64,000 nucleotides of DNA from Advenella kashmirensis WT001. Lineage in GTDB: Bacteria; Pseudomonadota; Gammaproteobacteria; Burkholderiales; Burkholderiaceae_B. How positions within the stretch are numbered: the first letter of the stretch is position 1; every line of letters starts with the position of its first letter. The notes beneath the pieces were generated by a model. It worked only from the letters and a program-made list of their open reading frames with translations, had not been told where the DNA came from and ran no database searches. The stretch lies in NCBI RefSeq assembly GCF_000219915.2, contig NC_017964.1, positions 2,542,001 to 2,606,000 on the forward strand. Direction: 5' to 3'. Positions 1-8,762 of the stretch are shown here, in pieces. The translations under genes were made by a program, and so were the position numbers.

Positions 1-1230
1 GAGCGAGCCAAGGCGCAGCAGATCCTGCATGCCGGGTCGAAAGTGAGGAAATTTTCGAATCGTCAGACTGGCACCCCGCAAGGCAACCGGCGGGATAATG
101 GCATTGACGCGCGAGCCGTCCTTCAGGCGTGCATCGACCATGGGCGAGCTTTCGTCGATCCGACGGCCCAGGGGCGTAACAATGCGTTCGATGATCCCGA
201 GTACTGATTTTTCGCTACTGAATGTGCCTTTATAGCGGATCAATCGCCCGGCCTTTTCTATAAACAGTTCATCGTAGCGATTCACCATGATTTCAGTGAT
301 GGCCGGATCCGCCAATAAGGGCTCCAGCGGCCCAAGCCCGATTGCTTCGTCCAGTACATTCTGCTTCAGGCGCTCACGATCGATTTCCGGCGGCAACGCC
401 AGGTTTTCAGCGAGAATACGATCGAGCATAGCTGCAGCTTCAAGCCGCAACGCCGAGTCTGTCATTTGGGAAACGTCCTTGCGGCGTAAATCCAGCGCCT
501 GCAGCAGGCTGGCATGCAGCTGCAATTGCCAGCGCTGATCGCGCCCAGCATGTACCCGGTCTGCTCGATGGTTCTGATCGCATTCAGCAGGTGCCTGCCG
601 CAGGGAGACAAACGCTGACATGTCCTGCCGCCCGATTAAGTTCGGAGCCGGGACAGGACCCGGCTGCGTTGCGGCCAGACCACCTTGTGATACCTGAGGT
701 TGATCATTGTGTGCATCATAAACTGGCGTATACACCGATGTATCAAGCGAACCGTCTGATGGCTGACAGAACGAATTTGTTGATGGCTGCCGGGATTGCC
801 TCAGTTCTCCCTGATGTTGTGGCCGACGTTCTGGCGGGCCACTGCTAGCCTGTCCCGGCCCGTGTATAGTATCAATGACCTCGCTGCCACCCCCGGACGT
901 CGAATTGCCAACGACGATATCACGGATGACCATGCGACACGGACCAATCAGTATTTCATCGGCGACAGCTAAAGGCCCGTACTCGGTAATACGCAAGCCA
1001 TTGATAATCGTGCCGGCAAGCGTGCCCATATCTTCAACAAAGACCCCGGCCTGCCGATGAACCAAACGGGCATGTTGCCGGGCCACGCGCCAGCTGCGCA
1101 GGCAAATGCGGCAATCCTTTTGCCTTCCTACAATGGCTGGCAATGCAAATTGGCGACGCTCAAATGTTCCATCTTCAAAGTGCATGTCAATCTCAATCAC
1201 TGTCTCACCCTTAGAAATTTTGATCTGCAT
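1..1230 (-). CDS. cpaF: FHA domain-CpaF (TadA) pilus ATPase, C-terminal part outside window
   Basis: Cytoplasmic ATPase that powers assembly of the Flp/Tad pilus, here with an N-terminal forkhead-associated domain. Reading from an ATG at 1230, residues about 1-110 form the FHA domain (GRQKDCRICLRS, then RQHARL and IINGLRI, the usual GR...S/R-x-H...NG pattern). A low-complexity Gln/Pro/Ser linker follows to about residue 230. After that comes the conserved CpaF N-domain, including LDEAIGLGPLEPLLADP, ITEIMVNRYDELFIE, ESSPMVDARLKDGSRVNAII and SLTIRKF. The window ends before the Walker A motif. FHA domains bind phosphothreonine, so phosphorylation control of the motor is an inference. The frame is open upstream without a stop into the secretin gene. 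An in-frame ATG further upstream (about 1312) is a possible alternative start. No clear Shine-Dalgarno precedes either. Confidence 0.85.
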   Translation of the reverse strand, partial: MQIKISKGETVIEIDMHFEDGTFERRQFALPAIVGRQKDCRICLRSWRVARQHARLVHRQAGVFVEDMGTLAGTIINGLRITEYGPLAVADEILIGPCRMVIRDIVVGNSTSGGGSEVIDTIHGPGQASSGPPERRPQHQGELRQSRQPSTNSFCQPSDGSLDTSVYTPVYDAHNDQPQVSQGGLAATQPGPVPAPNLIGRQDMSAFVSLRQAPAECDQNHRADRVHAGRDQRWQLQLHASLLQALDLRRKDVSQMTDSALRLEAAAMLDRILAENLALPPEIDRERLKQNVLDEAIGLGPLEPLLADPAITEIMVNRYDELFIEKAGRLIRYKGTFSSEKSVLGIIERIVTPLGRRIDESSPMVDARLKDGSRVNAIIPPVALRGASLTIRKFPHFRPGMQDLLRLGSL

Positions 1231-2739
1231 CGGATATCTGGAGTCGTAGCATGGGCTTCCATCGGGAGTGACGCACCCGTATCGGCACACTGCGTTGGCG
1301 TCCAATGTCATTCGCGCTGCTGTGCGGCCAATGACTGGCACGGTTTGCAGGCGGCAACTTACGCGAATATTGCCACCGCTGCCTGCCGGGATCCAGATGG
1401 GGTAATGGCGTTTGACTGACGTTGCCGTCGCTTGCAATTGATCGGACCCGTCCGCGGTTACTGGCGTATTCAATATTGGTGCGCTTTTAAATGTCTCTTC
1501 AATGATGGCGCGTGAACGGGCTGCACGTTTTTGCAAATCACTGTTATCTGCGGAGACCACAACAGGCCGTACAAATATAGCCAGCTCGGTTTCATTGCGC
1601 TGGAACCGGCTTGAGCGAAACAAGGCACCCAGAATAGGCAAATCACCCATACCGGGCAACTTATCGGCATTGCGAAACTGGTCACGAGAGACAAAGCCGG
1701 CCAGCACAAGCGTCTGGCCGGACTGTACATTGAACTCTGTGGATGTACGACGCGTTTTGAGTGCGGGTCCGCCATTAAGCGCCATGGAGGCATCGACCGA
1801 GCTGACCTCAACGTCTATTTTGGATCTCACGTTGCCGTTTTTCTGTATGCGCGGCGTAATGTGCAGACTTACACCGTAGGGTTTGAATACAGTCTGGTTC
1901 TGGCCGTTTTTATCTGTCGTTACATATGGGACCTCGCCACCAGCCAGAAACTCTGCCGTCGCCCCGCTGCGCGCCATCAACTGCGGCTGGGCCAATACGA
2001 CTGCCTGACCTTCCTGAGCCAGGCTCTGCAGGGAAGCCGACAATAGCGCGTTCAGGCCAAAATAGCCAGCAGGCGAAATTGCCCTGAATGGAATATCCAT
2101 CACACTTTGCCCCGGTCTGGCCGACAGGCGCGAGGACGCGGTATCCCAAACGGCCCCCATGGACAGCCCGCCGGCATGGGTGCCCCATTTAACACCGAGC
2201 TCCTGCAGTACATTACGGGGCAGCTCCAGAATCTGTACATCGAGCAGTACCATTTGATCCCAGCCGATCTGGCTGGTCATATCCACAATTTGCGGAAAAT
2301 GCCTGACGAGCACCAGCAGGCGCTCACGATCCGCATCGCTCAGATTGTCTCCTTCGACAATGATCTTGTCACCGACCTGTGTCGTTTTAATCCGCCCTAT
2401 CGTACTGAGCATGCGCTGTATTTCATGTTGCAGTTTTTGTTCCCCGGCAGCACGGACCGCTATGTGAAACTGCTGACTTCGATTTGTTTTATCCCAGACG
2501 TTCAGCACGGTTTGCCCCGGTTCCCGGGCAAACAGCACCAGCTCGTTGTCAGCATCGCTAACCGCATTGACAATCTTTCCGTCGCCTACGGCCACACGGG
2601 CCAGATCGACAAACGGCAACACCTTGACGTCACCCACCTGCAATGTGATTTGCGAGGCAGACTGCTCGTCTGCATACGACGGCACCATCATGCCGACTTC
2701 CAGTACAACAAAAAATGAAAATGCATAAATCAACTTCAT
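1231..2739 (-). CDS. cpaC: Tad pilus outer-membrane secretin CpaC/RcpA (no stop codon before FHA-CpaF)
   Basis: Forms the outer-membrane channel for the Flp/Tad pilus. The ATG at 2739 opens a signal peptide (MKLIYAFSFFVVLEV, cleavage expected after PSYA). A pilus-secretin N-domain follows (QITLQVGDVKVLPFVDLARV ... GDGKIVNAVSD). The secretin core carries AQPQLMARSGATAEFLAGGE and the C-terminal signature SGQTLVLAGFVSRD ... LPGMGDLPILGALFRSSRF ... ETELAIFVRPVVV. The expected end of the family is shortly after that last motif, near 1500. Instead the frame stays open, and about 90 codons later it enters the FHA-CpaF reading frame without any stop; I checked every codon from 2739 to 1. An alternative frame has a TAA near 1360, which a one-base indel would bring into register. 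The end coordinate given is therefore nominal. Confidence 0.85.
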
Positions 2740-2750
2740 GGCGCTTCCTG

Positions 2751-3782
2751 CTAATTCGTGGGTACGGCTGGCGTCTGAATCTGAACGGTCTCTTTATCAC
2801 GAATATCATCAGCGTCAGCCGACACGGTGTCTTTAGTAACTACGGGTTCAACCGGCGAGGCACTGACACCGGGCAGGGAGTTGATCCAGGCGCTCACGAT
2901 GTCTTCTGTCTCGGGCAGTTCAATAAGTCCTCTGGACAACTCGGGCGTGCTCGACCTTGGCTCTGTGACAAGTGCCGGTAACCTGTGTTGCGGCTGGTTG
3001 CCATAAATAACTGCCGGTCTGGTCCGTGCAACGGATAGCGGTTTGGCAATGCCCAGCAGCGTTGCCAAATCTCCCTGGACGCCCTTGTTGCTTGCCTTGG
3101 CGTCACTCGGATGGCGCAACAGGGCCGTAATGGTGCCAGCCTGCCGTGCTGCGACCAGCCGGGCCGCCTCTTCCGGTGCGGTGTCCAGCGTAACCGTGGA
3201 AAAATCGGTGCCTTGAGTCGGTTCATTTGCAGAACCAGACTGTTGGCTGTCACTACCGGTGGCCAGCACCAATACGCCCTGTAACAGCGGCGCCGTAATC
3301 CGCTTGCGGCGGTACTCGAAAGACACATAAAGATCAATCAGGTCGCCCGGCACCAGCAAACCTGAGACTGACTTGATGGCATCCACCGGAATGGTAATGG
3401 CGCGTCTGCCGTTACGCACTTTCTGTGAGAACGCTTCGTGTCGACGGGGTGCCAGATTGGCGCGCAACAAAATATCACCTTTGCGTACTGCGGTTGTCAC
3501 CACTTTGCCTTCGATACTTTGCACCTCTTCGGGAGCAATACTGCCGCTGGGAACCCAACTGGCCGGGACCGGCATGACTGCCAGATGCAAACGTTCCAGT
3601 CGCAATCCTTCGGGCAGATCAAAATCGGCAACGATCCGGTTGACCGTTCGCACTTTGGCCTGCTCGTCGAGCGCCCGGATATGATCCTGTATATAGCGCC
3701 GCGCAAACCAGGCCGCCGCCAGACCTGCCACAATGGCAGCAAGCAATAGCCAGGTATTGCGGCTTAATCTGAAGATTTGCAT
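2751..3782 (-). CDS. cpaB: Flp pilus assembly protein CpaB/RcpC
   Basis: 343-residue periplasm-facing pilus assembly factor that works with the secretin. One N-terminal membrane anchor (about residues 12-27, WLLLAAIVAGLAAAWFA) is followed by the region that precedes the SAF domain (VPASWVPSGSIAPEEVQSIEG). The SAF/RcpC core follows (VVTTAVRKGDILLRANLA, RAITIPVDAIKSVSGLLVPG, DLIDLYVSF). The acidic/Pro-rich C-terminus has no recognised domain. It lies 11 bases upstream of the secretin gene on the same strand, the usual cpaB-cpaC order, so co-transcription is very likely. The reading frame is intact. Confidence 0.93.
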   Translation of the reverse strand: MQIFRLSRNTWLLLAAIVAGLAAAWFARRYIQDHIRALDEQAKVRTVNRIVADFDLPEGLRLERLHLAVMPVPASWVPSGSIAPEEVQSIEGKVVTTAVRKGDILLRANLAPRRHEAFSQKVRNGRRAITIPVDAIKSVSGLLVPGDLIDLYVSFEYRRKRITAPLLQGVLVLATGSDSQQSGSANEPTQGTDFSTVTLDTAPEEAARLVAARQAGTITALLRHPSDAKASNKGVQGDLATLLGIAKPLSVARTRPAVIYGNQPQHRLPALVTEPRSSTPELSRGLIELPETEDIVSAWINSLPGVSASPVEPVVTKDTVSADADDIRDKETVQIQTPAVPTN

Positions 3783-3797
3783 TGTTTTTCCTCCGCC

Positions 3798-4508
3798 CTA
3801 CCACAAGACAGCAGGCGCCGTCAGATAAAGCGCTGTATGGCCATTGACGCTGGCCAGGAAATATTGAAGCGTTCGGCCGTCGCGAACCCAGGTGGCAAGG
3901 CCAGCCGCAGTGCTTTGGGCTGTCCAGTTAGCGGCAATTAGCGTCGCCTTCAATGCACTTGCAAGCTGTTCGGTACTCAAACGCGCATAAGCATAGACTT
4001 GGTGGCAGGTGCGTTCGCGATTGGCATAACAGATATCCATGAGCAGCCTGGCACCCTCGGGCAATAGCCGCAGCAGGCGACGGCCCAGCAGGCGGATTGA
4101 GTCTGTTGCTGGACCGGTGCCGGCGGGTACCTGCATCGCACTCAACAATGCATGGGTCGATTTTGCGTTGAGCCCGTCGACTACCAACTGCAGGGTCATC
4201 TGGCCATGCAAACCGCTATAGAAAACCTGGTTGCCGACCCGAGTGAACCGCGAAAACGGCGAAGACCTGCCATGCAATCGCCGCATGAATTGTTCCGGCG
4301 ACGCCTGCTGATGGATTACCGTGAATGCGGCAGGCATGCCAAATAGCTGAAAAGATACCGGCTGCGCGTTGGCGCATAACTTCAATTGCCGGCATACATT
4401 GCGCAGCAATGCCGCGGCGGTATTTTCTACGGCATTTGCTGCCGCCACATCGCTACACCATAGCAACGATGCACATACAAAGACAATTTTGGCGAATAAA
4501 ACCTGCAT
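3798..4508 (-). CDS. Exported protein of unknown function within the tad locus
   Basis: 236 residues starting at the ATG at 4508. The frame is open further upstream, but that part overlaps the TadE-like gene and is not coding-like. The start begins a clear signal peptide (MQVLFAKIVFVCASLLWCSD, cleavage probably after VAAA). The mature part is about 210 residues, with three or four cysteines (NVCRQLKLCA, DICYANRERTC) that may form disulfides in the periplasm. I do not recognise the family. Its place between the TadE-like gene and cpaB, on the same strand with short gaps, suggests an accessory factor of pilus assembly. That role is an inference from position only. Confidence 0.75.
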   Translation of the reverse strand: MQVLFAKIVFVCASLLWCSDVAAANAVENTAAALLRNVCRQLKLCANAQPVSFQLFGMPAAFTVIHQQASPEQFMRRLHGRSSPFSRFTRVGNQVFYSGLHGQMTLQLVVDGLNAKSTHALLSAMQVPAGTGPATDSIRLLGRRLLRLLPEGARLLMDICYANRERTCHQVYAYARLSTEQLASALKATLIAANWTAQSTAAGLATWVRDGRTLQYFLASVNGHTALYLTAPAVLW

Positions 4509-4545
4509 ACAGTGGTCCAAAAATGATTCAAGCAATAATAGGGGT

Positions 4546-5256
4546 TTAAGGTGTTTTGCCAGCCCAGGGCATGAACCAGTCAAAAACCGGCGCTGCCCGC
4601 CCCCAGGGCGCGTCCAGGGGCATGGCTGTGGTTGCAATTTTCTTGCCTGCTGCATACGACGCGCGCGCGACCCGCTGCCATGCCGTATGGGAACGAGCCG
4701 CGCGCTCATGCGCAGACCGCGCATCAATGGCGTGCCCCGCATCAATCAGAATGGCGGTATGCCTGCGCAGTGTCACTGCCAGGCTGTCAATCAAATCCGA
4801 TATCCGCTCTGCACGTTCAACAGGTGTTGGCGCTTGTTCGGACAGCGTCGTCACTCGCGGACGAATGCGCAGTGACACATTGGCGATGCCGCTGTCCTGC
4901 AGTGCCCACTCCTTGCGCAACACAGTCGCGTTCCTGTCCATTGCGCCAGGCTGGCTTTGCGAAGCAAGCACGGCCTGCCTGTCGTACGTGACCTGTATGC
5001 TGTCGTCGACCACCAGCGCGCTGCCCTGTCGGTTGCGCCAGCCCGCATGTCGGCCGTGGAAGAACCGGGACAACAGTTGCGCGTTGTCGATATTGCCCGC
5101 TCTGGCAAGCTCAAACGCACCAAAACGGCTGGCATGTTGTTCATGCAGCGCCACATCCTGCAATCGTCCCAACCAGGTGGCAGCGGCAAAAAAACCCAGC
5201 ACGCATAAAAGTACAATCAAGCCTTCTGTGAGCGCCTGTCCTTGCTGGTGTCTCAT
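4546..5256 (-). CDS. TadE-like pseudopilin
   Basis: 236 residues from the ATG at 5256, which lies one base after the stop of the TadG-like gene, indicating translational coupling. The N-terminus MRHQQGQALTEGLIVLLCVL is a TadE/pseudopilin signature: basic residues, then G-Q-A-x-x-E, then a hydrophobic helix. TadE proteins are processed by the prepilin peptidase TadV/CpaA and are minor components or assembly factors of the Flp pilus. The remaining 200 residues are predicted periplasmic and are not otherwise recognised. At 236 residues it is longer than typical TadE (150-200). The frame upstream of 5256 is open but overlaps the TadG-like gene. Confidence 0.82.
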   Translation of the reverse strand: MRHQQGQALTEGLIVLLCVLGFFAAATWLGRLQDVALHEQHASRFGAFELARAGNIDNAQLLSRFFHGRHAGWRNRQGSALVVDDSIQVTYDRQAVLASQSQPGAMDRNATVLRKEWALQDSGIANVSLRIRPRVTTLSEQAPTPVERAERISDLIDSLAVTLRRHTAILIDAGHAIDARSAHERAARSHTAWQRVARASYAAGKKIATTAMPLDAPWGRAAPVFDWFMPWAGKTP

Positions 5257-5257
5257 A

Positions 5258-6670
5258 TCAGTCTTCCTTTTTGACCGGATTCGGGACAAGATGCGCTTGC
5301 CAGAACGGATGCCACATGCCCGGTTGTTCGTTGCGATACCGCCTGTTTTCACTGGCTGGCTCGAAAAACGTCTCTGCCGACGTCGATATGGCAAGCGTGG
5401 GCTGATCGGTAAAACGCTGCCTGACGGTAATCGTGAACCCCAACGGGCGACGGCGATAAGCATCGCGCACATCGTAAAAGGGCACCAAACCGCCTCCCTC
5501 CCATTGAGGTTTGCCGACAGCCGCTAGTGAATTTGCCAGCGGATTGGCGTTTCCGGAAAAGATATCCCAACTGGTAGCCTGGGTAACCCAGCGCCAAAAA
5601 TCAATATCGCCAAAGTTATCGGGTACCTTTTCCGAGTAAGGCATATCTGTGCCTGGTACTTTCGCGCGGCCGGGGATCCAGCCCCACCCCATGGGATATT
5701 CCCGGTAGTAGCAGCCGATATACTGATTGCTTCTGAGCGCATGGTAGGACTGCGTATCTGTTGATTGCCAGTTGCCGCTGCTGTTCAGTACAGTTCGGCC
5801 ACGCCGCCGCAACTCGTGGCGCAGTTGCGGACATTGATACCGCACCGCCCAGCTATTGCGTTGCACGTGGTCTCGAACATCCAGAAAATCATAAAGCGCC
5901 ACAACATCTTCAAGAAACCGCCGATAACCTGAGGTGGGCTTGTAGCGCGTGGCGTAGGTTTTTTCAAGATGATTGTGGACCTCCCATGAGACAGGCGCAA
6001 AGCGATCCGCAGGATAGCGTACGGGCACGTGCGCTGCCGCCTGACGAGCCGATCCATCCTGTGTTAACAGCGTTTTCTGCGTGACACGGCTTTGCGGAAA
6101 GTTTTGCTCAAGAACCTGGGTAATCGCCCGATCCCGGCTGCTTTGCATACTCTGATGCACGGCGTCAGAGGCCGCTAGCAGCACATGCCGAACAATCCGG
6201 TCATGTTCTGCAAATAGACGTGGCAGTTGGCCTCCTGTCCGGGCCATGTCTCGTAACCCTAACGCAGCGGCAGAGGCGGTGTACCCTGCCAGGTGCTGCG
6301 CGCCAAACATCATGCCGATCACATGGGCAGGCGGATTGAACATTGCCAACTGCTGACCCTGTGTTGCAGCAAACAGGCTCCAGGAGCCGAGCGTAACCAG
6401 ATGCGCCATCGCCACCTGATGCGCCGTCTGTGTAAGATTGATATAAGCCTGCATATTCAGCGCCCGGGCCTGTACCAGCGCACCTGAATAGGCTGCCGCA
6501 TCTGCCGCGTGGATGAGTCGCGCCTTGCGCCCGACAACCTGCCCGACACCGAACTGATAAATAAGCGCCACGGCCAACAGCATTACCAGAAAAAGCCCCA
6601 GCACCAGCGCCTGACCTCGCTGGGTGTCAAGCCGCGTGTTCTGCCAATATTTCACGTACAGCCCGTTCAT
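5258..6670 (-). CDS. TadG-like pilus assembly protein
   Basis: 470 residues. The N-terminus has the Tad pseudopilin-like segment QRGQALVLGLFLVMLLAVAL, matching TadG N-terminal domains, followed by GRKARLIHAADAAAYSGALV, the D-A-A-A-(Y/L)-A-x-A pattern of that family. The long remainder is aromatic and periplasmic, without a von Willebrand A domain (no DxSxS motif seen), so this is a TadG-like protein rather than classical TadG. It sits 11 bases downstream of the pilin gene and one base from the TadE-like gene. Some annotations call such proteins 'pilus assembly TadG family' only. Confidence 0.8.
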   Translation of the reverse strand: MNGLYVKYWQNTRLDTQRGQALVLGLFLVMLLAVALIYQFGVGQVVGRKARLIHAADAAAYSGALVQARALNMQAYINLTQTAHQVAMAHLVTLGSWSLFAATQGQQLAMFNPPAHVIGMMFGAQHLAGYTASAAALGLRDMARTGGQLPRLFAEHDRIVRHVLLAASDAVHQSMQSSRDRAITQVLEQNFPQSRVTQKTLLTQDGSARQAAAHVPVRYPADRFAPVSWEVHNHLEKTYATRYKPTSGYRRFLEDVVALYDFLDVRDHVQRNSWAVRYQCPQLRHELRRRGRTVLNSSGNWQSTDTQSYHALRSNQYIGCYYREYPMGWGWIPGRAKVPGTDMPYSEKVPDNFGDIDFWRWVTQATSWDIFSGNANPLANSLAAVGKPQWEGGGLVPFYDVRDAYRRRPLGFTITVRQRFTDQPTLAISTSAETFFEPASENRRYRNEQPGMWHPFWQAHLVPNPVKKED

Positions 6671-6681
6671 GACAAATGCAA

Positions 6682-6966
6682 TTACTGCCCCGTTGCACCG
6701 CCACCGGCAGCGTCTGCATTGCCCGTAAAGCTCTTGAGTGATTTTGCTGCAGTTTGCCCTGCTGCCTGCTCAGCCGCGTTGCGGGCAGCCTGGGATTCGG
6801 CGGAACCGTCTTCGCCGGCCAGTTCCCTGGCAATGGCTGCCGTTTGCGACCGCAGCGTCTGGCCGAACAGCTGAAATACTGCAATAGCAGAGATAGCCAC
6901 CAGAGCAACAACAATAATGTATTCGGTCATGCCTTGCCCGCGTTGCGCTTTTAAACGTTCCTGCAT
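6682..6966 (-). CDS. Flp/Tad-type prepilin
   Basis: 94 residues from the ATG at 6966, preceded by a strong ribosome binding site (GGAGGACAG, five to nine bases upstream). The sequence MQERLKAQRGQGMTEYIIVV shows the Flp prepilin cleavage region (cut after Gly, then M-T-E-Y) and a hydrophobic helix VALVAISAIAVFQLFGQTL. Flp pilins are usually 50-70 residues. This one has an extra Ala/Gly/Gln-rich tail (GEDGSAESQAARNAAEQAAG to the end), which could be surface-exposed. It is the first gene of the minus-strand tad cluster. The 274-base gap to the divergent amidohydrolase gene must hold both promoters, though I could not place them. Confidence 0.82.
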   Translation of the reverse strand: MQERLKAQRGQGMTEYIIVVALVAISAIAVFQLFGQTLRSQTAAIARELAGEDGSAESQAARNAAEQAAGQTAAKSLKSFTGNADAAGGGATGQ

Positions 6967-7240
6967 ATCTGTCCTCCGATTGATTGATGAGGCAGATAGT
7001 GTGCCGCGCAGCGAAAACGGGCGCAATTCGCAGAATCCGACAGCGACATTTTCACAAGCGGCCTCTTCCGCTATTACTGCTGGCTGCCGGGTGTATACGT
7101 TTTATGCATAACAGAATTCAGAACCGCCCCATTGCGCTTGCTGCCTCAGACTACTAACATGGGCAACAGACGAAGCAATATGCCATTTGAAATACCTCCT
7201 CTGAAATACCGCCACTGAATATCTCCAAGGAACGCGACCC

Positions 7241-8131
7241 ATGTTTGACTGTGCGCCGGCTAAAAAGCACACCGAGAAAATCAACTTCGATGTCCCGCTC
7301 AATGCCTGCGACAGCCATTGCCATGTTTTTGGTCCGGCCGAACGTTTTCCTTTTGACGTCAATCGCTCCTACACGCCGCCCGACGCCGGCTATGACGATC
7401 TGAACGCCAAACAGGCCAATCTGGGCCTGCGCCGCGCCGTACTGGTTCAGCCCAACTGTCATGGCTATGATATGGCAGCTATCACAGATGCCATAGCAAG
7501 AAGCCAGGGTCAATATCGCGGGGTGGCACTGCTGCCGGCGCACGTCACCCGGGATCAATTGCTGCAGTTGGATCAGGCCGGCATTCGAGGGGTGCGCTTC
7601 AATTTCGTTGCGCATCTGACTGGGGCAACAATCGAAGACGTGGCGGCCATGGCCGATAAGATTGCCGATTTGGGCTGGCATATCTGCATTCACGCTGATG
7701 AAATATCACTGCTGCGACTGCTGCCGGACCTCAAAAAGCTTCCCGTTCCTTTTGTGATTGATCATATGGGAAGAATAGACACGAATAACGGCTTACATGG
7801 TGAAGCCTTCGAGGCGCTGCTGCAATTGCGTCACTGCCAGCAGGCATGGATCAAGGTGTCGGGCGTGGACCGGCTCGCTGGCGGCGTCGCGCCTTATACG
7901 GCCGGCCATGCATTCATGAGAGCCATTATTGACGCTATGCCTGAACGTACCCTGTGGGGCAGCGACTGGCCGCACCCGAATGTCGCGGGCGACGTACCTG
8001 ATGACGGCCTGTTGCTCAATATCTTCGGCGCTGTCTGCGAGGATCCTGCGCTGCGCAACAAAATTCTTGTCGATAATCCACAGCTACTGTATCGATTTGA
8101 GGATAGCCAGCCAACCGGAGCCGCCAAATGA
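7241..8131 (+). CDS. Amidohydrolase family 2 (2-pyrone-4,6-dicarboxylate lactonase-like)
   Basis: 296 residues of a TIM-barrel metal-dependent hydrolase (COG3618). Motifs: NACDSHCHVFGP (the first metal-binding H-x-H), VLVQPNCHGYD, GIRGVRFNF, WHICIHADE, VPFVIDHMGRID and LWGSDWPHPN (the catalytic aspartate). The family includes LigI, which opens the lactone ring of 2-pyrone-4,6-dicarboxylate in aromatic catabolism. The exact substrate is not determined here. The stop overlaps the next start by four bases (ATGA), so the three genes 7241-9317 form an operon, probably for an aromatic or lactone compound. Confidence 0.88.
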   Translation: MFDCAPAKKHTEKINFDVPLNACDSHCHVFGPAERFPFDVNRSYTPPDAGYDDLNAKQANLGLRRAVLVQPNCHGYDMAAITDAIARSQGQYRGVALLPAHVTRDQLLQLDQAGIRGVRFNFVAHLTGATIEDVAAMADKIADLGWHICIHADEISLLRLLPDLKKLPVPFVIDHMGRIDTNNGLHGEAFEALLQLRHCQQAWIKVSGVDRLAGGVAPYTAGHAFMRAIIDAMPERTLWGSDWPHPNVAGDVPDDGLLLNIFGAVCEDPALRNKILVDNPQLLYRFEDSQPTGAAK

Positions 8132-8754
8132 CGATGTCGACTGTCATGATTATCCGCATTCCCGGTATTCGGCTAAGCCGCGAGCACTGCAATGTGCTGC
8201 TGAAAAATGTACTGGACCTCAACAACAGCCATGCTCACCTGTGCCATGCGGTAGACACCCCCGAAACTTATATCTATCTTGCAGATGTGCTCGATAGCAC
8301 CATGAAGCAGGAGCCTGCCAAAAAAGAGCAGCCGAAAGCCACAAGTGCGGTCCGGGTAATCGGTACGCTTGCAGATGCCATTGCACAACGGTATCCCGGG
8401 GCAAGCACAGACTTGCTGCAGCTCACACTGGATCTGCGTGGCCAGGCCTGGGACAAAACAGCGGTGTGCCATTACGTTGTGGAAACCGACGTTGACGGCG
8501 CCGCCGAAGGCGACTTCAATGACTGGTATACCCAAGAGCATATGCCAGGCCTGGCAGCCGTACCCGGCACCGTCAGGGCCATGCGCCTATACAGTCGTGA
8601 TGGCGCGCCCCGCTACCATGCGCTCTATTTGCTACAAACACAAGACACCTTTGGTTCACCGCCATGGCTCGCAGTCCGGGGCACCGAATGGAGCAGCCGG
8701 GTACGCCCCCACTTCAAAAACACCAAACGCACCATGTTCAACATTATCGAGTAA
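8128..8754 (+). CDS. Conserved protein with EthD/DUF4286-like C-terminal half
   Basis: 208 residues, no signal peptide and no membrane segment. The second half resembles a dimeric alpha/beta-barrel (ferredoxin-like) domain: FNDWYTQEHMPGLAAVPGTV ... AMRLYSRDGAPRYHALYLLQ. That is the 'W-Y-x-x-E-H-x-P' pattern seen in EthD and DUF4286-type proteins, which are often found beside catabolic hydrolases. The first half (about residues 1-100) may be a divergent second copy of the same fold, but it is weak. It overlaps the amidohydrolase gene by four bases and lies eight bases before the carboxymuconolactone-decarboxylase-like gene. An enzyme or accessory role in the same pathway is inferred. Confidence 0.72.
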   Translation: MTMSTVMIIRIPGIRLSREHCNVLLKNVLDLNNSHAHLCHAVDTPETYIYLADVLDSTMKQEPAKKEQPKATSAVRVIGTLADAIAQRYPGASTDLLQLTLDLRGQAWDKTAVCHYVVETDVDGAAEGDFNDWYTQEHMPGLAAVPGTVRAMRLYSRDGAPRYHALYLLQTQDTFGSPPWLAVRGTEWSSRVRPHFKNTKRTMFNIIE

Positions 8755-8762
8755 GGAACACG

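Noticed and set aside
4556..5527. 323-residue plus-strand open frame
   Set aside because: It lies opposite the TadE-like and TadG-like genes, which have clear pseudopilin motifs; no family similarity on the plus strand.
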